Shown: positions 45,864-57,890 of the stretch, one piece after another
Position numbering within the stretch: position 1 is the first letter of the stretch
Layout: the number at the start of each line of letters is the position of its first letter
DNA from: Adiantum capillus-veneris
Lineage: Eukaryota > Streptophyta > Polypodiopsida > Polypodiales > Pteridaceae
Length of the DNA: 64,000 nucleotides
Direction: 5' to 3'
NCBI GenBank assembly: GCA_014529385.2
Contig: CM043962.1
Span: 120,799,970-120,863,969 of the forward strand
The notes under the pieces: model-generated
Seen by the model: the letters and a program-made list of their open reading frames with translations, nothing else
The model's database searches: none
Told to the model about the DNA's origin: nothing
Position numbers and translations under genes: made by a program

Positions 45864-46965
45864 GGTTTAATCTTCCATTCTATTTTTCCCTACAAAGATC
45901 AAGTCAATTCAGATATTCCAACAGTTAGAATGCTTTTTTTTATAACATACATATAGTATCAAATCTTGTAAAATGAAAATTGGCATGTGCAGTGCAAATC
46001 TCAAACATGCATCTTGCACTAGGACACATGCAAGAGCTTGTTTTGAAACTTAGATACCCTAAACCCTAAAAAACTACATTGTTTAATCATGTATTGGCAT
46101 ACAAATCAAACAATGCTTAACTAATGTGCATTAATAGTGCTGCATGCAAAAATGTTCAATCTACGGCTTTCAACACAACATGCACAACTCAATCTGCTCT
46201 CCGATGTAGACCTGTCGTCATTGGCAAGGATAGAAGGCCTTCCATGTTTAGATTGCACGACTGAGAAACTCTGCTTGCTTGCATGAGTATTTGATGTCCT
46301 CACTTCCTCGAATGGCACAAACGGTGTGGTGTTGGTGCTGCAAGGAGACGTGAGCTTGGAGTTTCCCTTGGTAGGCTGCTCCTTGAGGAGAGGACTTAGT
46401 AGCACCAGCCCTCCGCGGGGACCTCATAGCAGCCAGCAAAAAGGGACACAAAGGAAGAGATTGGAATGAGCACAACAAAGAGGATGGTTGCACAGCCTAA
46501 CTCAAAGCATAGGAATCTTGTGATGTGACAATAGGAAGGCCAGTCGACCTGTCAGTTCCAAGCGTAGAGGATAGATTGTCTCATACAAAGGACAGAATGA
46601 TTTGAAGTGTCTGTCCTTGCAATATTACACCATACACACACTTTTTTTTATCAAAATTAGCTCATAATATAAGATTGGGAGTCCCCCCCCCCACCCAAGA
46701 AAATAAGAATATGACATCTTTTGTTTTATGGCCATAACAAACTAGCACCAACCAAAATTGATCTTTTTTTAACCACCAATATGTGCTTTCACCCACATAG
46801 ATATGTATATATGTGCATAGATATCAACACACTCACATATGTACACATATGTGAGTGTATATACATATACAAAGATACATATATATACTTTTACTTAAGT
46901 ACATTGACTTAGACCATACAATTAGACCTAAGTAGGGACTAGTAGTGCCAATATTCTAGTAACAC
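45864..46965. other. No supported gene
   Basis: Two overlapping minus-strand frames at 46121-46493 (one with MRSPRRAGATKSSPQGAAYQ) could be a short exon, but no homology or splice structure is visible. Confidence 0.4.
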
Positions 46966-47240
46966 CTCTTTAGATATCATCACAATCTCAATCGTGGTAA
47001 AACCAGGGGTATGTTGTGGTAATCCATATATGAGTGGATTTTTATCGCAAGTCCATAATAAAAGGGGACTATACCCGTGAGAAAGCGTTCAACTATCGGG
47101 TGTTATGCTCCCTTACTTAGTGCCTACATACATGCATATATACACACACTCACATAGATATTTATATACATGCATACATATATCCATACTCTCATATGGA
47201 TTACCTACACATAAGTATATACAAAAAACATAATAATATA
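46966..47240. repeat. Dispersed repeat copy 2 with an alternating CA/TA tail
   Basis: 46966-47120 matches 38826-38980 (same start, ctatacccg and gctcccttacttagtgcctacatac). It is also followed directly by catacacaca/tatata sequence. Confidence 0.8.
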
Positions 47241-47254
47241 CACCTCTATCTATA

Positions 47255-47830
47255 CCCGCTAGTCTTCTTTGTCTAATGTATTTTCCTCTCTCTACTCTCT
47301 TTGATATCTACACCCTCTCTTTATCTGCCTAATCTCTACACTATCTCTACCTATCTGCCTAATCTCTATCCTATCTCTACTCTCTCTAACCATATCTCTC
47401 TCTACAATCTCTATCTCTATCCTCTCTCTACTCTCTCTAACCATCTCTCTCTATCCCTTAATCTCCATCTCTCTCTCTAGTCTCTTTAACCATATCTCTC
47501 TACAACTTGTGTACTCTATATCTACTCTCTCTAACCATCTCTCTCTACAACCTCTATGTACTCTAACTCTACACACACTCTCTCTCTCTACACCCTTTCT
47601 CTACACACATAGTCTCTCTACACACTCTCTCTCTATACCCTACTCCTCACTTTTCTCTCTCTAATCTGACCTACACTATTTTTATACTTTTCATCTCCCT
47701 GATCCTCCCTGTAATCTCTCTTTTCCTCTCTATTTTCTTCTCTCCCCCCTCTCTTTTCCACTCTCTTAACACTTTTCCACTCTCTATCTTTCCCACTCTC
47801 TAATTAACACAAAATCAACACTTTTTATTG
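47255..47830. repeat. Polypyrimidine tract of short ctctctaaccatctct-type repeats
   Basis: About 570 bp, nearly all C and T on the plus strand, with irregular units ctctctaccatctctctctacaa and ctacacacactctctc. Confidence 0.85.
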
Positions 47831-48392
47831 ATCCAATCTTTCTTTAAAATATTTTTTTTCAGATGTTCAACCTCTTTTAAAATTTTCAGTTTTCTTTTCT
47901 TAATGTTTTATGTATAACAATGTTTGAACTTTTTGTGTATCTTTCTACTTAAATTTTTTTTCTCAAACTTAACATCAATATCCTACAAACAATTTTTCAC
48001 TCTAGCTTAATACTAATTGGACATCTTTTGAACAGTCTCATTCGAACAATAAACAATAATTGAACATTAATCTAGATTGATCTCTCTTTTTCTCCCTCTC
48101 GTTTCCTCTTTCTCACACTAATGTACACTAATCACACACCAAGAAATCAAGGAAGCACCTACAATCACAAGCAAGCAAGCCTCTACATTAAACATGCAAG
48201 GGGTATGAAATCTCTGCTTCTATATTTTCTAATGTGTATGTGTGTGTGTTTAAAACAATAGGGTTATGGGTGGGGGGGGAGGGGAAGCTTACCTCTTTGC
48301 TTCCTCTTATACTCAAGATTCCTTTTGGTCAAGCTTCCTTGTGATAGAGCTTCATTGTGGTCTCCAATGATTGTTGTCTTAGGGTTCTCCTC

Positions 48393-48439
<47 letters not shown>

Positions 48440-48846
48440 AAGGAGAGAGGGAAAGGGAGGAGGGAGGTGAGCTTTAAGAGAAGGAGAGAAGGAAGAAGCT
48501 TGTTGCTTCAAGTGCAATGGCAAGATGAAGTAAAGAGCAAGGTATGTTGTGAAAAAATACGTTATACATTGCTCTAGTTGTTTTTTATAAAGAGCATCAG
48601 ATATCATCACACGTTATTGCGAATATTACCACGCTTACTATTGTTGATACTATTGTTAATATTATTGCATTTTGAATTTATAAACATTCTAAAAAGAACC
48701 CAAGGTTCTAGGGCTATAAACTATTCAACCACTTCCATAACCTACACACTCCCTTGCTTGATGATTCCCCCATTGGTTTGTTATCGGGGGGGGGGGCAAA
48801 AATGAAAAACAACCGCAATAGCGGGTGAGAAAATGCATGGTGCCTA
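47831..48846. other. No recognisable gene; (GT)n microsatellite
   Basis: (GT)n at 48399-48436 and a G10 run near 48787. Short frames only. Confidence 0.6.
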
Positions 48847-49156
48847 GTGATTGTGGCATTAGATCTACTTTGACATCTCCTCCATATGCCTCTCAGCAAT
48901 ACTTTGATTTTGAGGATGAGCACATGATTGACATGGTTGATGAGTTGTTTCCACATAAAATCAGCATGTGCAAAGAGGATTGTAGACCATGCACTAAATA
49001 GGAATAAGTAGTGGAGGACAAGTTGTTATGGAGTGCAAAAACACCCCTTTACAATGGTGCATAGTACTCGGTGCTCCTAGCATCGTTGGATGTCCTCAAC
49101 TTGCAAACAAATTTTGGTTGGAGCAATGTTAGTGTAGATGTACTCCTCCAATAAGT
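48847..49156 (+). pseudogene. CACTA TNP2-like N-terminal fragment
   Basis: Reads FDFEDEHMIDMVDELFP, then after two stops KTPLYNGA, LLASLDVLNLQTNFGWSNVSVDVLL. The last block is the same TNP2 element as FLNMHAKFGWSDTSVTKLF at 28800-28866, so this is a second, diverged copy. No downstream transposase domain follows. Confidence 0.6.
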
Positions 49157-49360
49157 TGTAATTTTTGGTTTTTCTGAATTTAAATTTCTTCTTGATTGTT
49201 TCATGGATTTGTATTGATTATTTTTTTGATTATTGATTGATGAGAAAAATACTTCCCATTAGGAAGAGGATAGGGTCTAGGAGGGCCTCTTTATTCTCCA
49301 TGAAATTATGGAGGTGATTAACATTTTGACAACACTAGGAAGATAATGGGGTCTAGGAGG

Positions 49361-50155
49361 GCCTCTTTATTTGGCAGTTTATGGAAGTCAAACCTTTAGT
49401 CTTAAGAAAGTAATCAAACGACAGCTTTTAAATTCAAACAGGCAAAACGTCTAGTTTATTTGAATTCAAGTTTGCCCCCAAAATGGAATTTAAAATCTAG
49501 CTAGTAAAACCATATCATGTAGCATATCTATAGAAAGAGCTCAATGCGTAGATTGCAGATCTATGATCTCCACTCAAATCGGAGATCGTGTGTGGGAGTT
49601 GTGGAAGGCCGAAAATCATAAAATTGTCCACCTCCTTTGTGGGGGGAAAAGTGCATCCTTTGACCACTCTTACACGTCTCTTAAACGCCCACCATTCTTG
49701 CACACATGGTGTACACCTATTTGTCAAAATATTAATCATCTCCATAAGCTCATGGAAAATAAAGAGGCCCTCCTACACCCCATTGTCTTCGTAATGAATA
49801 GATGCATGCCATGTGTGCAAGAATGGTGGGTGTGTGAGAGAGGTGCAAGAGTTGTCATAGGATCCACTTTTTCCCCCAAGAAAGGGGGTGGAAAATTTTA
49901 TGATTTTTGTCCTTCCATAACTCCTACATACGATCTCTGATTGGAGCAGAGATTATTGATCTCTAATCTGTACGCCAAGCTCTTTCCATAGTTATGTTAC
50001 ATGATATGGTTTTTCCTACTAGATTTTAAATTTCATTTTGGGAGGATTGAATTCAAATAAACTAGCCATTCTGCTTGTTTGAATTCAAAAGTTTTCCTTT
50101 GGTTGCTTTCTTAATACGAGAGGTTTTACTTCCTTAAACTACCAAATAAAGAGGC
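49361..50155. repeat. Long inverted repeat (foldback or MITE-like element)
   Basis: Arms 49361-49709 and 49809-50155 (about 348 bp each) are reverse complements along their whole length, roughly 80% by eye, with a 99-bp spacer. Outer ends read gcctctttatttggcag and its complement. The spacer holds ataaagaggccctcctacaccccattgtc, whose complement occurs twice just outside the left arm (about 49270-49300 and 49345-49370). Confidence 0.88.
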
Positions 50156-50159
50156 TTGT

Positions 50160-50520
50160 ATGTCACTATAGCTGGCATGGAGTAAGAGTGTAGCTACCAA
50201 TGTGAGCATGGTAGGTGCAAGTTTCATAGTGGTATCTACATTGTTTGCCAAAGGTAGCTACCACCCTAGCACTAGTAGCCACCACTTTGTGATGAGAATG
50301 GTCCTAGAAACTACTAATTGGACAGTGGTACCTACCTTGCTAGGCTGGTACCTACTAGTCCTATGCTAGTGGAGCCCTACTACTCTAGGCAATGGACATT
50401 TTAACCACTAGAAGCTACTAATGTGATCCTAGTAGGTTCCAGCCTCATAGTGGTAGCTATGTTATCTTTTCCAAAGGTAGATACTACCCTATCACTAGCA
50501 GCCACCACTATGTGACAAAA
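50160..50520. repeat. Second patch of GGTAGCTACC-type repeats
   Basis: Units such as gtagctaccaatgtgagcatgg and catagtggtatctac, as at 31265-31860, here next to the foldback repeat. Confidence 0.75.
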
Positions 50521-50583
50521 AGAAGTTAGGGAAGCATCACAAGTGCTTAAGGGCATTTATGATGGTTTGGTTTGTGACTGAAC

Positions 50584-51075
50584 TCATTGGAAATTGGCAT
50601 TAATACTGTCAAGCATCACTAAAGTGCACATAGATCTTGAAATGGGTTGCAGGCATCCCATCTCCATGCATGTATCTTTGCTTGCAGCAATGTGGCCAAA
50701 ATAGTACATGTGAAAGGAATGATTACAAGGTAGCTGAAACATGCCAAGTATATCATTGGTATACATAATCAAACCACAAGCACTGCAAACTTTGTGGAAA
50801 GTAAAGGTGCCCATATCCATAGGTGGAACTTTTGGTGGAGGCACAACACCCTTGCAATGTTTGGATTGTAAGTGAAAACCTACCGACACTACTTCTAAGT
50901 TGCTCCACATGCACTGCATACACAACATCCATGTTGTCTTGTGCCTTCTGTAATGCAGCCTTTGCATCCTTCAATTGACCTATGAACGTGTCTACTAGGA
51001 GGTTTTCACCTTCATGTCAATGCACATCTGCCTTATGCAATTCAAGCTTCTTGGTAGCTTCATTACACTCTAACA
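50584..51075 (-). pseudogene. Coiled-coil plus RING-like zinc-finger fragment
   Basis: The minus strand reads a helical stretch (NEATKKLELHKAD; LKDAKAALQKAQDNMDVVYAVHVEQL), shifts frame near 50890, then VPPMDMGTFTFHKVCSACG, CNHSFHMYYF and CMEMGC. Spacing CxxC...CxHxxxHxxY...C fits a RING-like finger with the sixth ligand changed to Tyr. An in-frame stop (ADVH*HEG) lies near 51020. It is cut at 51076 by the family A fragment. It may be a captured host gene piece or a transposon accessory protein. Confidence 0.45.
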
Positions 51076-51470
51076 ATGCCAAAATTTTGTCGACATGCGA
51101 ACGCTCGCTCTATCCCAAAAATTTTGTCGACCTGCGAATGCTCGCTCAAGCTCACAAAAATCGGAGAAAGTGAGCAGGCGTGTGCTGGAGCTGCTGGAGA
51201 CTAAGCCCGGGAGGATGCAACCTGCTCTAATACCAATTGTTGGAATTAGGGTTGCAAGAAAACACACACATCTTGGAGAAGACAAAGGAAGCTCAAGGCA
51301 CACCATAGAGAGTGTATTACTTAGTGTGCAATGGAAAGATAGATAGCCCTAGAATGAATGGACGTATATACAATGCACGGGGGAAAAAACCTTCTAAAGA
51401 GGGAAAAAATGCCCCAACGGTCCTAAGTGTGTTCACACACATCACTACCACATGTATATGATAATAGACA
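51076..51470 (-). mobile_element. Truncated family A copia: 5' LTR, PBS and partial leader
   Basis: The 51238-51470 LTR (233 bp, minus strand TGTCTATTATCATATACATG ... CCTAATTCCAACA) matches the 227-bp family A LTR with more divergence. The PBS at 51224-51235 (TGGTATTAGAGC) has one mismatch. The leader matches 8641-8760 and breaks off at 51076 after a short duplication of the gtcgacaaaattttgg segment. Gag and everything after it are missing. Confidence 0.88.
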
Positions 51471-51920
51471 ATTGACCATCACTTTAACATCAAATACATG
51501 CACCTCCAAGTCCTTTATACCTCCCAAGCACTTCACCCTTGATTGGTTGGCAATATTTATGCAAAAACCTTAATTCTTCACCATGTTGAGTCCCAACTTT
51601 GATACACAAGCTTGAGTAATAACACATATATGTGCACCTCCATCAATATAAGCCTCTCCAATGCACTTCCTCTTATGCCATGCATCCATAGTAGGGCATA
51701 TATGAGGAGATCCAGACACCGAGCAAAAAAAACCGAGCGTGCCATTTTCTCGAGCAATAGTAAAAAGAATTGTAACACAAATTTCTTTTTTGATTAAGCC
51801 CTGCCCTAGTGTCAAGTGTAGGAAGTCCAACAAAATGGTCAATCTATAGAGGCTATCGAGGCTCCAGGCACCCCTCTTACAATGGCAATTACAGAGAATC
51901 CCAAAAAGTGGACAATCCAT
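51471..51920 (-). pseudogene. Retropepsin-like protease fragment
   Basis: The minus-strand frame reads IGEAYIDGGAHICVITQACV, then SKLGLNMVKN, a TAA at 51570-51572, then GFCINIANQSRVKCLGGIKDLEVHVFDV and on to the family A LTR. DGGA with a following hydrophobic strand and KCLGGI fits a retropepsin-like domain of Ty3-type elements (normal motif D[ST]G[AT]). The family A LTR cuts its C-terminal side. Confidence 0.55.
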
Positions 51921-53487
51921 AGAGGACCCCTAGCTCATAAACCCAAAGTTATACTAAAACTCTGTCCCCGCCCAATCCCTAGAACCAAAAAACCAACTAT
52001 CTTCATGGCAGCTAGAGAGGCCACGCTTGTACGTACGAGAAGAACGAGCTTTGGGGCACGTTCACACCACAAACCATGTGTTTGTAGATTAGCTCATCGA
52101 GCTACAACTCTCGGAGCTAACTAGGTGTGAACAACTATGGACATTTGCACAACATGGCTCTGGAGGTGGAAATTGTTCTTGAGCAAGCGACCATCAGTCA
52201 CATAGCTGGAGTCTCTACTGATTAATAGGTAATGGGACTGGAGCAAGCATGCCTAGTGGAGCTAGAGAAGCTACAACCCAACCTGCAATCATGAAGGACA
52301 CTGCTAGAGATAAGGGACACTGCTAAACTATATTTTGAAGCGAAAAAATGTCCGTCCCCGGGCAAGCTTGTAGCTAGAATTTGAGCCTCTCATACCATCT
52401 GCAATGGATAATCGATCGACAGCTCGAGCCTCAAATTCCATGGGCACAAAATAAAGGAGGATCTAGCCTTCTTACTCTTAACTACATTCCCACTAAAAAC
52501 TATAAAGCATGCAGATCGGAGAACACTCAATAGCTTAGCTTCACCTTCGCTTGGCCTAGCTTTCCTATCAGCACATTTGAGTAAGGTATACCCTAGAGAG
52601 AGAGAGAGAGAGAGAGAAATAAGGGGATAGCGGATGCCCATTAAATAGCAAAAAAGCATGAAAAATGTATCACACATTGACGCAAAAGGCTCTATGCTAG
52701 AATTCGAGCGAAGGGGACACAACTCGGGAAAAGATATGTTCGCTTTATCAAAGCCTGCTCAAATTTCCATGGGGTTGTCTCAAAGTCAAGGGAGGTGGGT
52801 CTGGGAACTTTCTCAAATTTTAGCCTAAAAGGATCTAGGCCTATTCATTTTAGTTGCAAAGGGCGAAACCTAAGCTCCCTCTATGTGAATTATACAAAAT
52901 TTTCCTCCAAGCCGATGTTGATTTGTGATTGGTATGTACTTAATAATAGAACTATGTACCCTAAAAGTACTAAACTTCAAAATCCAAAATTTAACACTCG
53001 AGTCTCAACTCTTGAGTGCTTTTCTTGTTGTCCAGTGTTCAAGAAAAATGTCTCTCAACTTAACATTGTGTCGTTTTCAATTTCAAAAATCCTAGAAAGG
53101 GCAAGGGAAAATGGAGAAATTGCACCCAAAAATAGAGAAAAATAATGTAAAACCCAAAAAAGAATCTAATTTATCTAAAATTTCCTCTTGGAAAATTGAA
53201 GGAAAGGAATTTTGTATGTTCAAAAAAAACATTTTCCCCGAACAATCTCTCCCATGTCACACACCGCTGGCCTCAGACTCCACTCCATCGTAGACTCAAG
53301 TCTCGAACTACAGTGCTTTTGCTTGAGCCTTGTGCTGCACAGTTGGAGCCTCTCTTGCATGTCAAGTATCCTAATTAACCTAGGAAACCTAGTATGAGGT
53401 CAATTGCAACTCACAAAACCGTAATTAAGCAAAGCTGTTGCAATTAGAGTGGAGCAGCTGCATCAGCAAAAAAGCATGTGATTCCAA
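51921..53487. other. No recognisable gene; short (GA)n
   Basis: (GA)n at about 52592-52616. The plus-strand frame at 52795-53145 has no motif and high Lys/Ser content typical of random AT-rich sequence. Confidence 0.5.
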
Positions 53488-54135
53488 TTGAATGTATGTT
53501 CACGTTCTTGGCCCTTCAACATCCCTCACCGGCGTGGAAGCGCAAGCAACAGAGTCCGAACTCTTTTGAAATCACGGCTCATCAAAAAATCATCCAAAAA
53601 ACCCACATCTTGTTGACCTTCCCATACCTAAATATGAGTAGTTGTGTGAAAGCGGCACGACAAGTTGCTCTTTCACTACAGAGGACGCGAACACTCTTGG
53701 CACCACCGTTGTCTTATTACTCCTCTTTATCTTCTACTGTACATATGTGCCTACTTATGGTGGCCTCCCGCTGCTTGTATCGATCTCATATTGGCTCCTA
53801 TTGGCAGCAGCCTATGCCTAAAGAGCATTGTTGCTATGAATCCGCACTGTTGGCAGCAGCCTATGAATTCTCTCGTATTGGTAGCAACTAGGGGCTTGGT
53901 GGCCTACTCAGACCCTGTTGTAAATTTTTCCGTGCCGATGCGGTATGTTTAAGGATTGTGTCCAAGTGCATAGCTTTATAGTTATTAGGAATTTTGCCAT
54001 TAGTTGTAGCCTCACCAAGGAGTCGATTTTACGATGAGACATACTCTCAAAAGACTTTGGACTCTGCTCGAAATCCTTCCGCGCCAGCGTGGTATGTTGA
54101 AGGACCAAGAACGAGTTCAAACATTCAATGGGAAT
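53488..54135. repeat. Imperfect inverted repeats of about 105 bp
   Basis: 53488-53595 (gttcttggcccttcaacatc ... tcttttgaaatcacggctcatc) pairs with the complement of 54025-54133. A third related piece, in the same orientation as the right arm, lies at 53905-53975 (ccgtgccgatgcggtatgtttaagga). Confidence 0.7.
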
Positions 54136-55961
54136 TGCAACCTTATTTATAAATTTTTGTCCATGTTTTAGCCTCGTTTTAACTTAATGCATTTGAGACT
54201 GTCCTAATTCTTTTGCGCAGACACGGGATGGCTAATGGCTCATGCAACACCTCTACTGGCTCGATCCATAGCGTTATTCATTAATTTGCCAGATTCTTGC
54301 CATTCCTACTGTCCACCTTCCACCTTGAAATTGCTACCCTTTTAAAAAAGGGGCTAGATTTGAACTCAAAGCTGCTAGTAAAATAGCTCCCACAATGTTT
54401 TTGTAGCCAATCGGGCACACACAGGACCTTGCAGAATGTAGTTATACACTGAATTAAAAAAAGGTGTATGTCTGACCCTGCCTCCCACCCTCGTCGCACG
54501 ATGTCAACTCACGCCTTCAAAGCCTTAGCATTTTCCGTGCTCACGCATCGCTTTGTGCAGTTTGCTTGCCTCGCCTTGCCTCCCCGCCCTGCGACACCCC
54601 TTCTCTTTCCATTATGTTTGCCAGGGGGTCTTCACTAATTCTTCTTAATAAAATCCCCCCCCCCCCCCCCCCCCCCACCCGAAAATGCACAGGTGCACAG
54701 ATGTAATTTGCATTGTTGATGCTTTAGTGGATTAACTCATTTAGCAATGTCTAGTCTCACTAGAATGGGACACTACCCGTAATGCTTTTGTGTCGGCATG
54801 GGATGGTGTGTGTGTGACATCTTGTATGTTCAAGGGGTCTAATCAACCTCCCCCCTACAATTAGTCCCTCATGTTTAGGGCTAGGGCCATATTGGGGATG
54901 GTCAAGGGCCATATCCTAATGAACATATGAATCCTGCCCACCATAAAAAAAGCATCTACTGCATTACACTGGCGATTTTATCAAACGTATCGGTGTACAT
55001 AAGAGTCTAAAACTATTCCCAGTTCTTTGATTCTTACAACCCTCTATTTGCTATAGGTAATTAGAACCCTGATGTGCAAGTTTATTGCTTGAAAATTGTT
55101 GTGGATTTTTTCTATTTATTTGCTTAGGTTGAAGCAAAGAGCAACCTAGTTTGAACTTCTATTGGATGTAGACATTACAAGCCTATGATACGGAAGTCTA
55201 CATACAAGAGATTGATAGGGAAGTTTAGCTTACACAATAAAGGCATGTTACCGAAGCAACAAGGAAATAGTTATTTGCTCTTAGAAGCTAAAAGATTGCT
55301 AAGATTATAAGCTCATTATAAGGGGGTGTCTTGGCTTGTTTTCATGCATACCTCTCAAGCAGTTGAGTGCCTTAATGTATAGGAAGAAAAAACTCCGTAG
55401 CATGTAGTAATAGGCATGTAGATTCAACTGGATTAGTGTTCGTTTCTTAGGTGCTATTACATTATATATTGCGTAGTCTGTCTGATACTTTTTCCCAGTG
55501 AGTTTGTGAGCGCTGCCATAAGGCAATATTTCATGTTGTTTAGACACGATTGTTTCAACCTTAGACTGGACTATATTAATATAGGAGGCTACGTAAATTT
55601 TTATTTTGAGGCTGCATCTGAAATGTCTTCCTATAATTATTCTATTCCAAAGCGGCCTTTTGGGGCACTACCCTAAACTATAATGTGTCAGCATAAGACA
55701 GTTTATGGCAATGTCCCTTTGGGTAGCATGATTGGGATACAAGGTTGACATGAGTGGACCTCACAAAGAGAGTTGCATTTGTAATGTTCACAGTTAAGGA
55801 AAAATTAGGTGTTCATGCTTCAATGTTTTATTCAAATGTACAAATGAGCGATCGTTATTTGGTGGATTTTGTATATGTTAACTAAAGTTTTCCAGGTATT
55901 ACTATTTAAATTTTTTATTTTCTATTAAATGATGCAAAGTCTCTTTTTATTGAATGTAGAT
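54136..55961. other. No recognisable gene; C22 run
   Basis: Homopolymer C at 54655-54676. An 80-codon minus frame at 55305-55547 (KQHEILPYGSAHKLTGKKYQ) has normal composition but no family that I recognise. Confidence 0.5.
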
Positions 55962-56177
55962 CCTCTTCTTCTAGAGGAGGTCCTAGAAGATGTGGCAAAA
56001 GTGCATCCACTCCAGAACCTGTTTGTAGTGATCAACTAAGCTTGGTTGTTGAAACAGAGTTGTCGGATGATAACAATAGTCATGACATTAGTTTAGGCTC
56101 TTTGGATGATAGCAATAGTCATGAAATTGGTTTAGACTTGGATATGGTAACAAATAATTTCTTCTCCTATGGTCTCT

Positions 56178-56228
<51 letters not shown>

Positions 56229-56266
56229 TTGATATGGCAACAAATGATTCCTTAGTGTTCACTTAA
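55962..56266 (+). CDS. Possible exon of an unknown gene
   Basis: Preceded by a good 3' splice acceptor (ctctttttattgaatgtag ending 55961). Open frame SSSSRGGPRRCGKSASTPEP, then VETELSDDNNSHDISLGSLDDSNSHEIGLDLD, an internal repeat SH[DE]I.LG/D. It then enters a (CT)n tract and stops at 56264-56266. An acidic, serine-rich segment of unknown function; it may equally be transposon-derived. Confidence 0.3.
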
Positions 56267-56280
56267 GTGTTGGAAACAAA

Positions 56281-56363
<83 letters not shown>
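56182..56363. repeat. Two (CT)n tracts separated by a duplicated spacer
   Basis: 56182-56225 and 56287-56363. The words acaaataatttc / acaaatgattcc occur before each tract, suggesting local duplication plus expansion. Confidence 0.92.
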
Positions 56364-56366
<3 letters not shown>

Positions 56367-56371
56367 TGTTC

Positions 56372-57890
56372 TGCATGGATTTTGCTCGATTTTTGTGTTT
56401 GCTCGGTAAAGTTTGCTCGGTGCTTGGTGAAACTCTATATATATCAGGTAGCTCATTCAAAGATAGGACTCTCACAGACCCCCTTGCAAGCTCCTTCTTC
56501 ATGGGGTTGACTACATACTTCCATTGCCTCTTTAACTTAAGACACATCTCCATGAGTTTCCCAAAGGTAACATCAGCCTTTCTACTCACCAAATCAGCCC
56601 TTAAACTATAATTTGCTTGTGCTTCTCCCAAGGGAAAGTTGGATGCATTGTAATGTTGCTTGGGTTTTCTCTTCTTCTTTTCTTTACATGTACCTGTTTC
56701 AACTTATTTCCCTCTTTTATGGCTGGGACTTACATCACTTGTCTCATTATCTCTTGTAACCCTCTTACCTACAAGCATGACCATAGCTCTCGAATTATCC
56801 TCGTTCTTCTCCAAACGGATTATGCTTACCACCTTTGTTTTGCCCTTCTCTTCAGCTATCAAACCAATTGGCCTTGCTTCCCCTTCAATATCAATATCAT
56901 AATCTTGAGCTCAAGAAGGAATTTGTGAAGGAAGAAAAAACACGTCACCACCCATTCTCTTTGGTTGTTACATTGAGGGATTTTATGACCCCATTCACCA
57001 CAATTATAACATTGAAACATATCCCTTCTTCCACGCATGCCTCTTCCTCTACCACCTATAAACCCCTCGTTGCTTCCATAGCCACGAACATATCCATAGC
57101 TTTAATCTCTTCCACCTCCCATCATATGCACACTAAGATTCTTCATAAGACCTACAACTTCTTGCATCTCCTTGCAAAAAGCATTCACATCATGAGAAGC
57201 TTGTTGATCATAACCTAGCTCCCTTATGAGAACCCTTGGTTTCTCTACAGTTTTCATGTCAACCTTTGACTCAACATTGATTCCAAGTTGATGAAGATGC
57301 TCCTCTTTCCACTCTTTATTGTTTGCAATTTCAACTACCTACTCAAAGGTCCTTGGTTGCTTAAGCTCCACCTTTAAGCGCAGACTACTCCTCAAGCTTT
57401 CAAGAAACTTATCCTTCTTTAACGTAGCTGGAGGAATTTCAGCCCCCATATATGTACACCACTTTTTCCATAACGCATTGAACGCCTTCACAAAGTCTTC
57501 TATGGTCTGGCCTTCACCTTGTACCAAGCCTTGAATAGATTGCCATGCCTTTTGTGGGTTTTCCACCTGTTGAAAGTGTGTAAGAAAAGCATTTCTTACC
57601 ATTTCATAAGTCATGTCTTGAGGATGTTGGGTTGATTGTAGCTCCTTTTTGTAGCCTTCCAACCATTCCCTAGAATCTTCCTTCAAGCAGAAGTAGAAGA
57701 TTTGCAGCACCAACGATGGGTCTTGCTTGTCAGCAAGAAGGCAAGCAAACTCAATTCACTCAATGAAACCTTTGGAACTCTCATTTGATTTTCCACTAAA
57801 CTTTGGAAAACTAAATTCCATGTCTTCCAAAACCTGTAAATTGAAGGTAGCTTCAAGCAATTGCTCGGTGGTGGGCACCAAAACATTGTT
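56372..57890 (-). pseudogene. Ty3-type Gag with CCHC knuckle, truncated at a (CT)n tract
   Basis: Read from 57890 downwards: MEFSFPKFSGKSNESSKGF, a stop, CLLADKQDPSLVLQIFYFCL, then 57713-57339 open: SREWLEGYKKELQ, RNAFLTHFQQVENPQKAWQS, the retrotransposon gag pattern (W...L....F...F...). After further stops RGRGMRGRRDMFQCYNCGEW leads into a CCHC knuckle C-YN-C-GEWG-H-KIPQ-C at 56970-57010. ANYSLRADLVSRKADVTFGKL (56500-56631) follows, a block that usually precedes protease. The frame then falls into the CT microsatellite. Gag builds the particle and the knuckle binds RNA. Confidence 0.72.

Noticed and set aside
46121-46493. Possible gene start on the minus strand (MRSPRRAGATKSS)
   Set aside because: Two overlapping frames, no homology or splice evidence; left unannotated.
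51238-51470. Solo LTR of family A
   Set aside because: PBS and about 150 bp of leader are still attached, so it is a truncated 5' end, not a product of LTR-LTR recombination.
55305-55547. 80-codon minus-strand ORF
   Set aside because: Normal composition but isolated, with no motif and no neighbouring exon.
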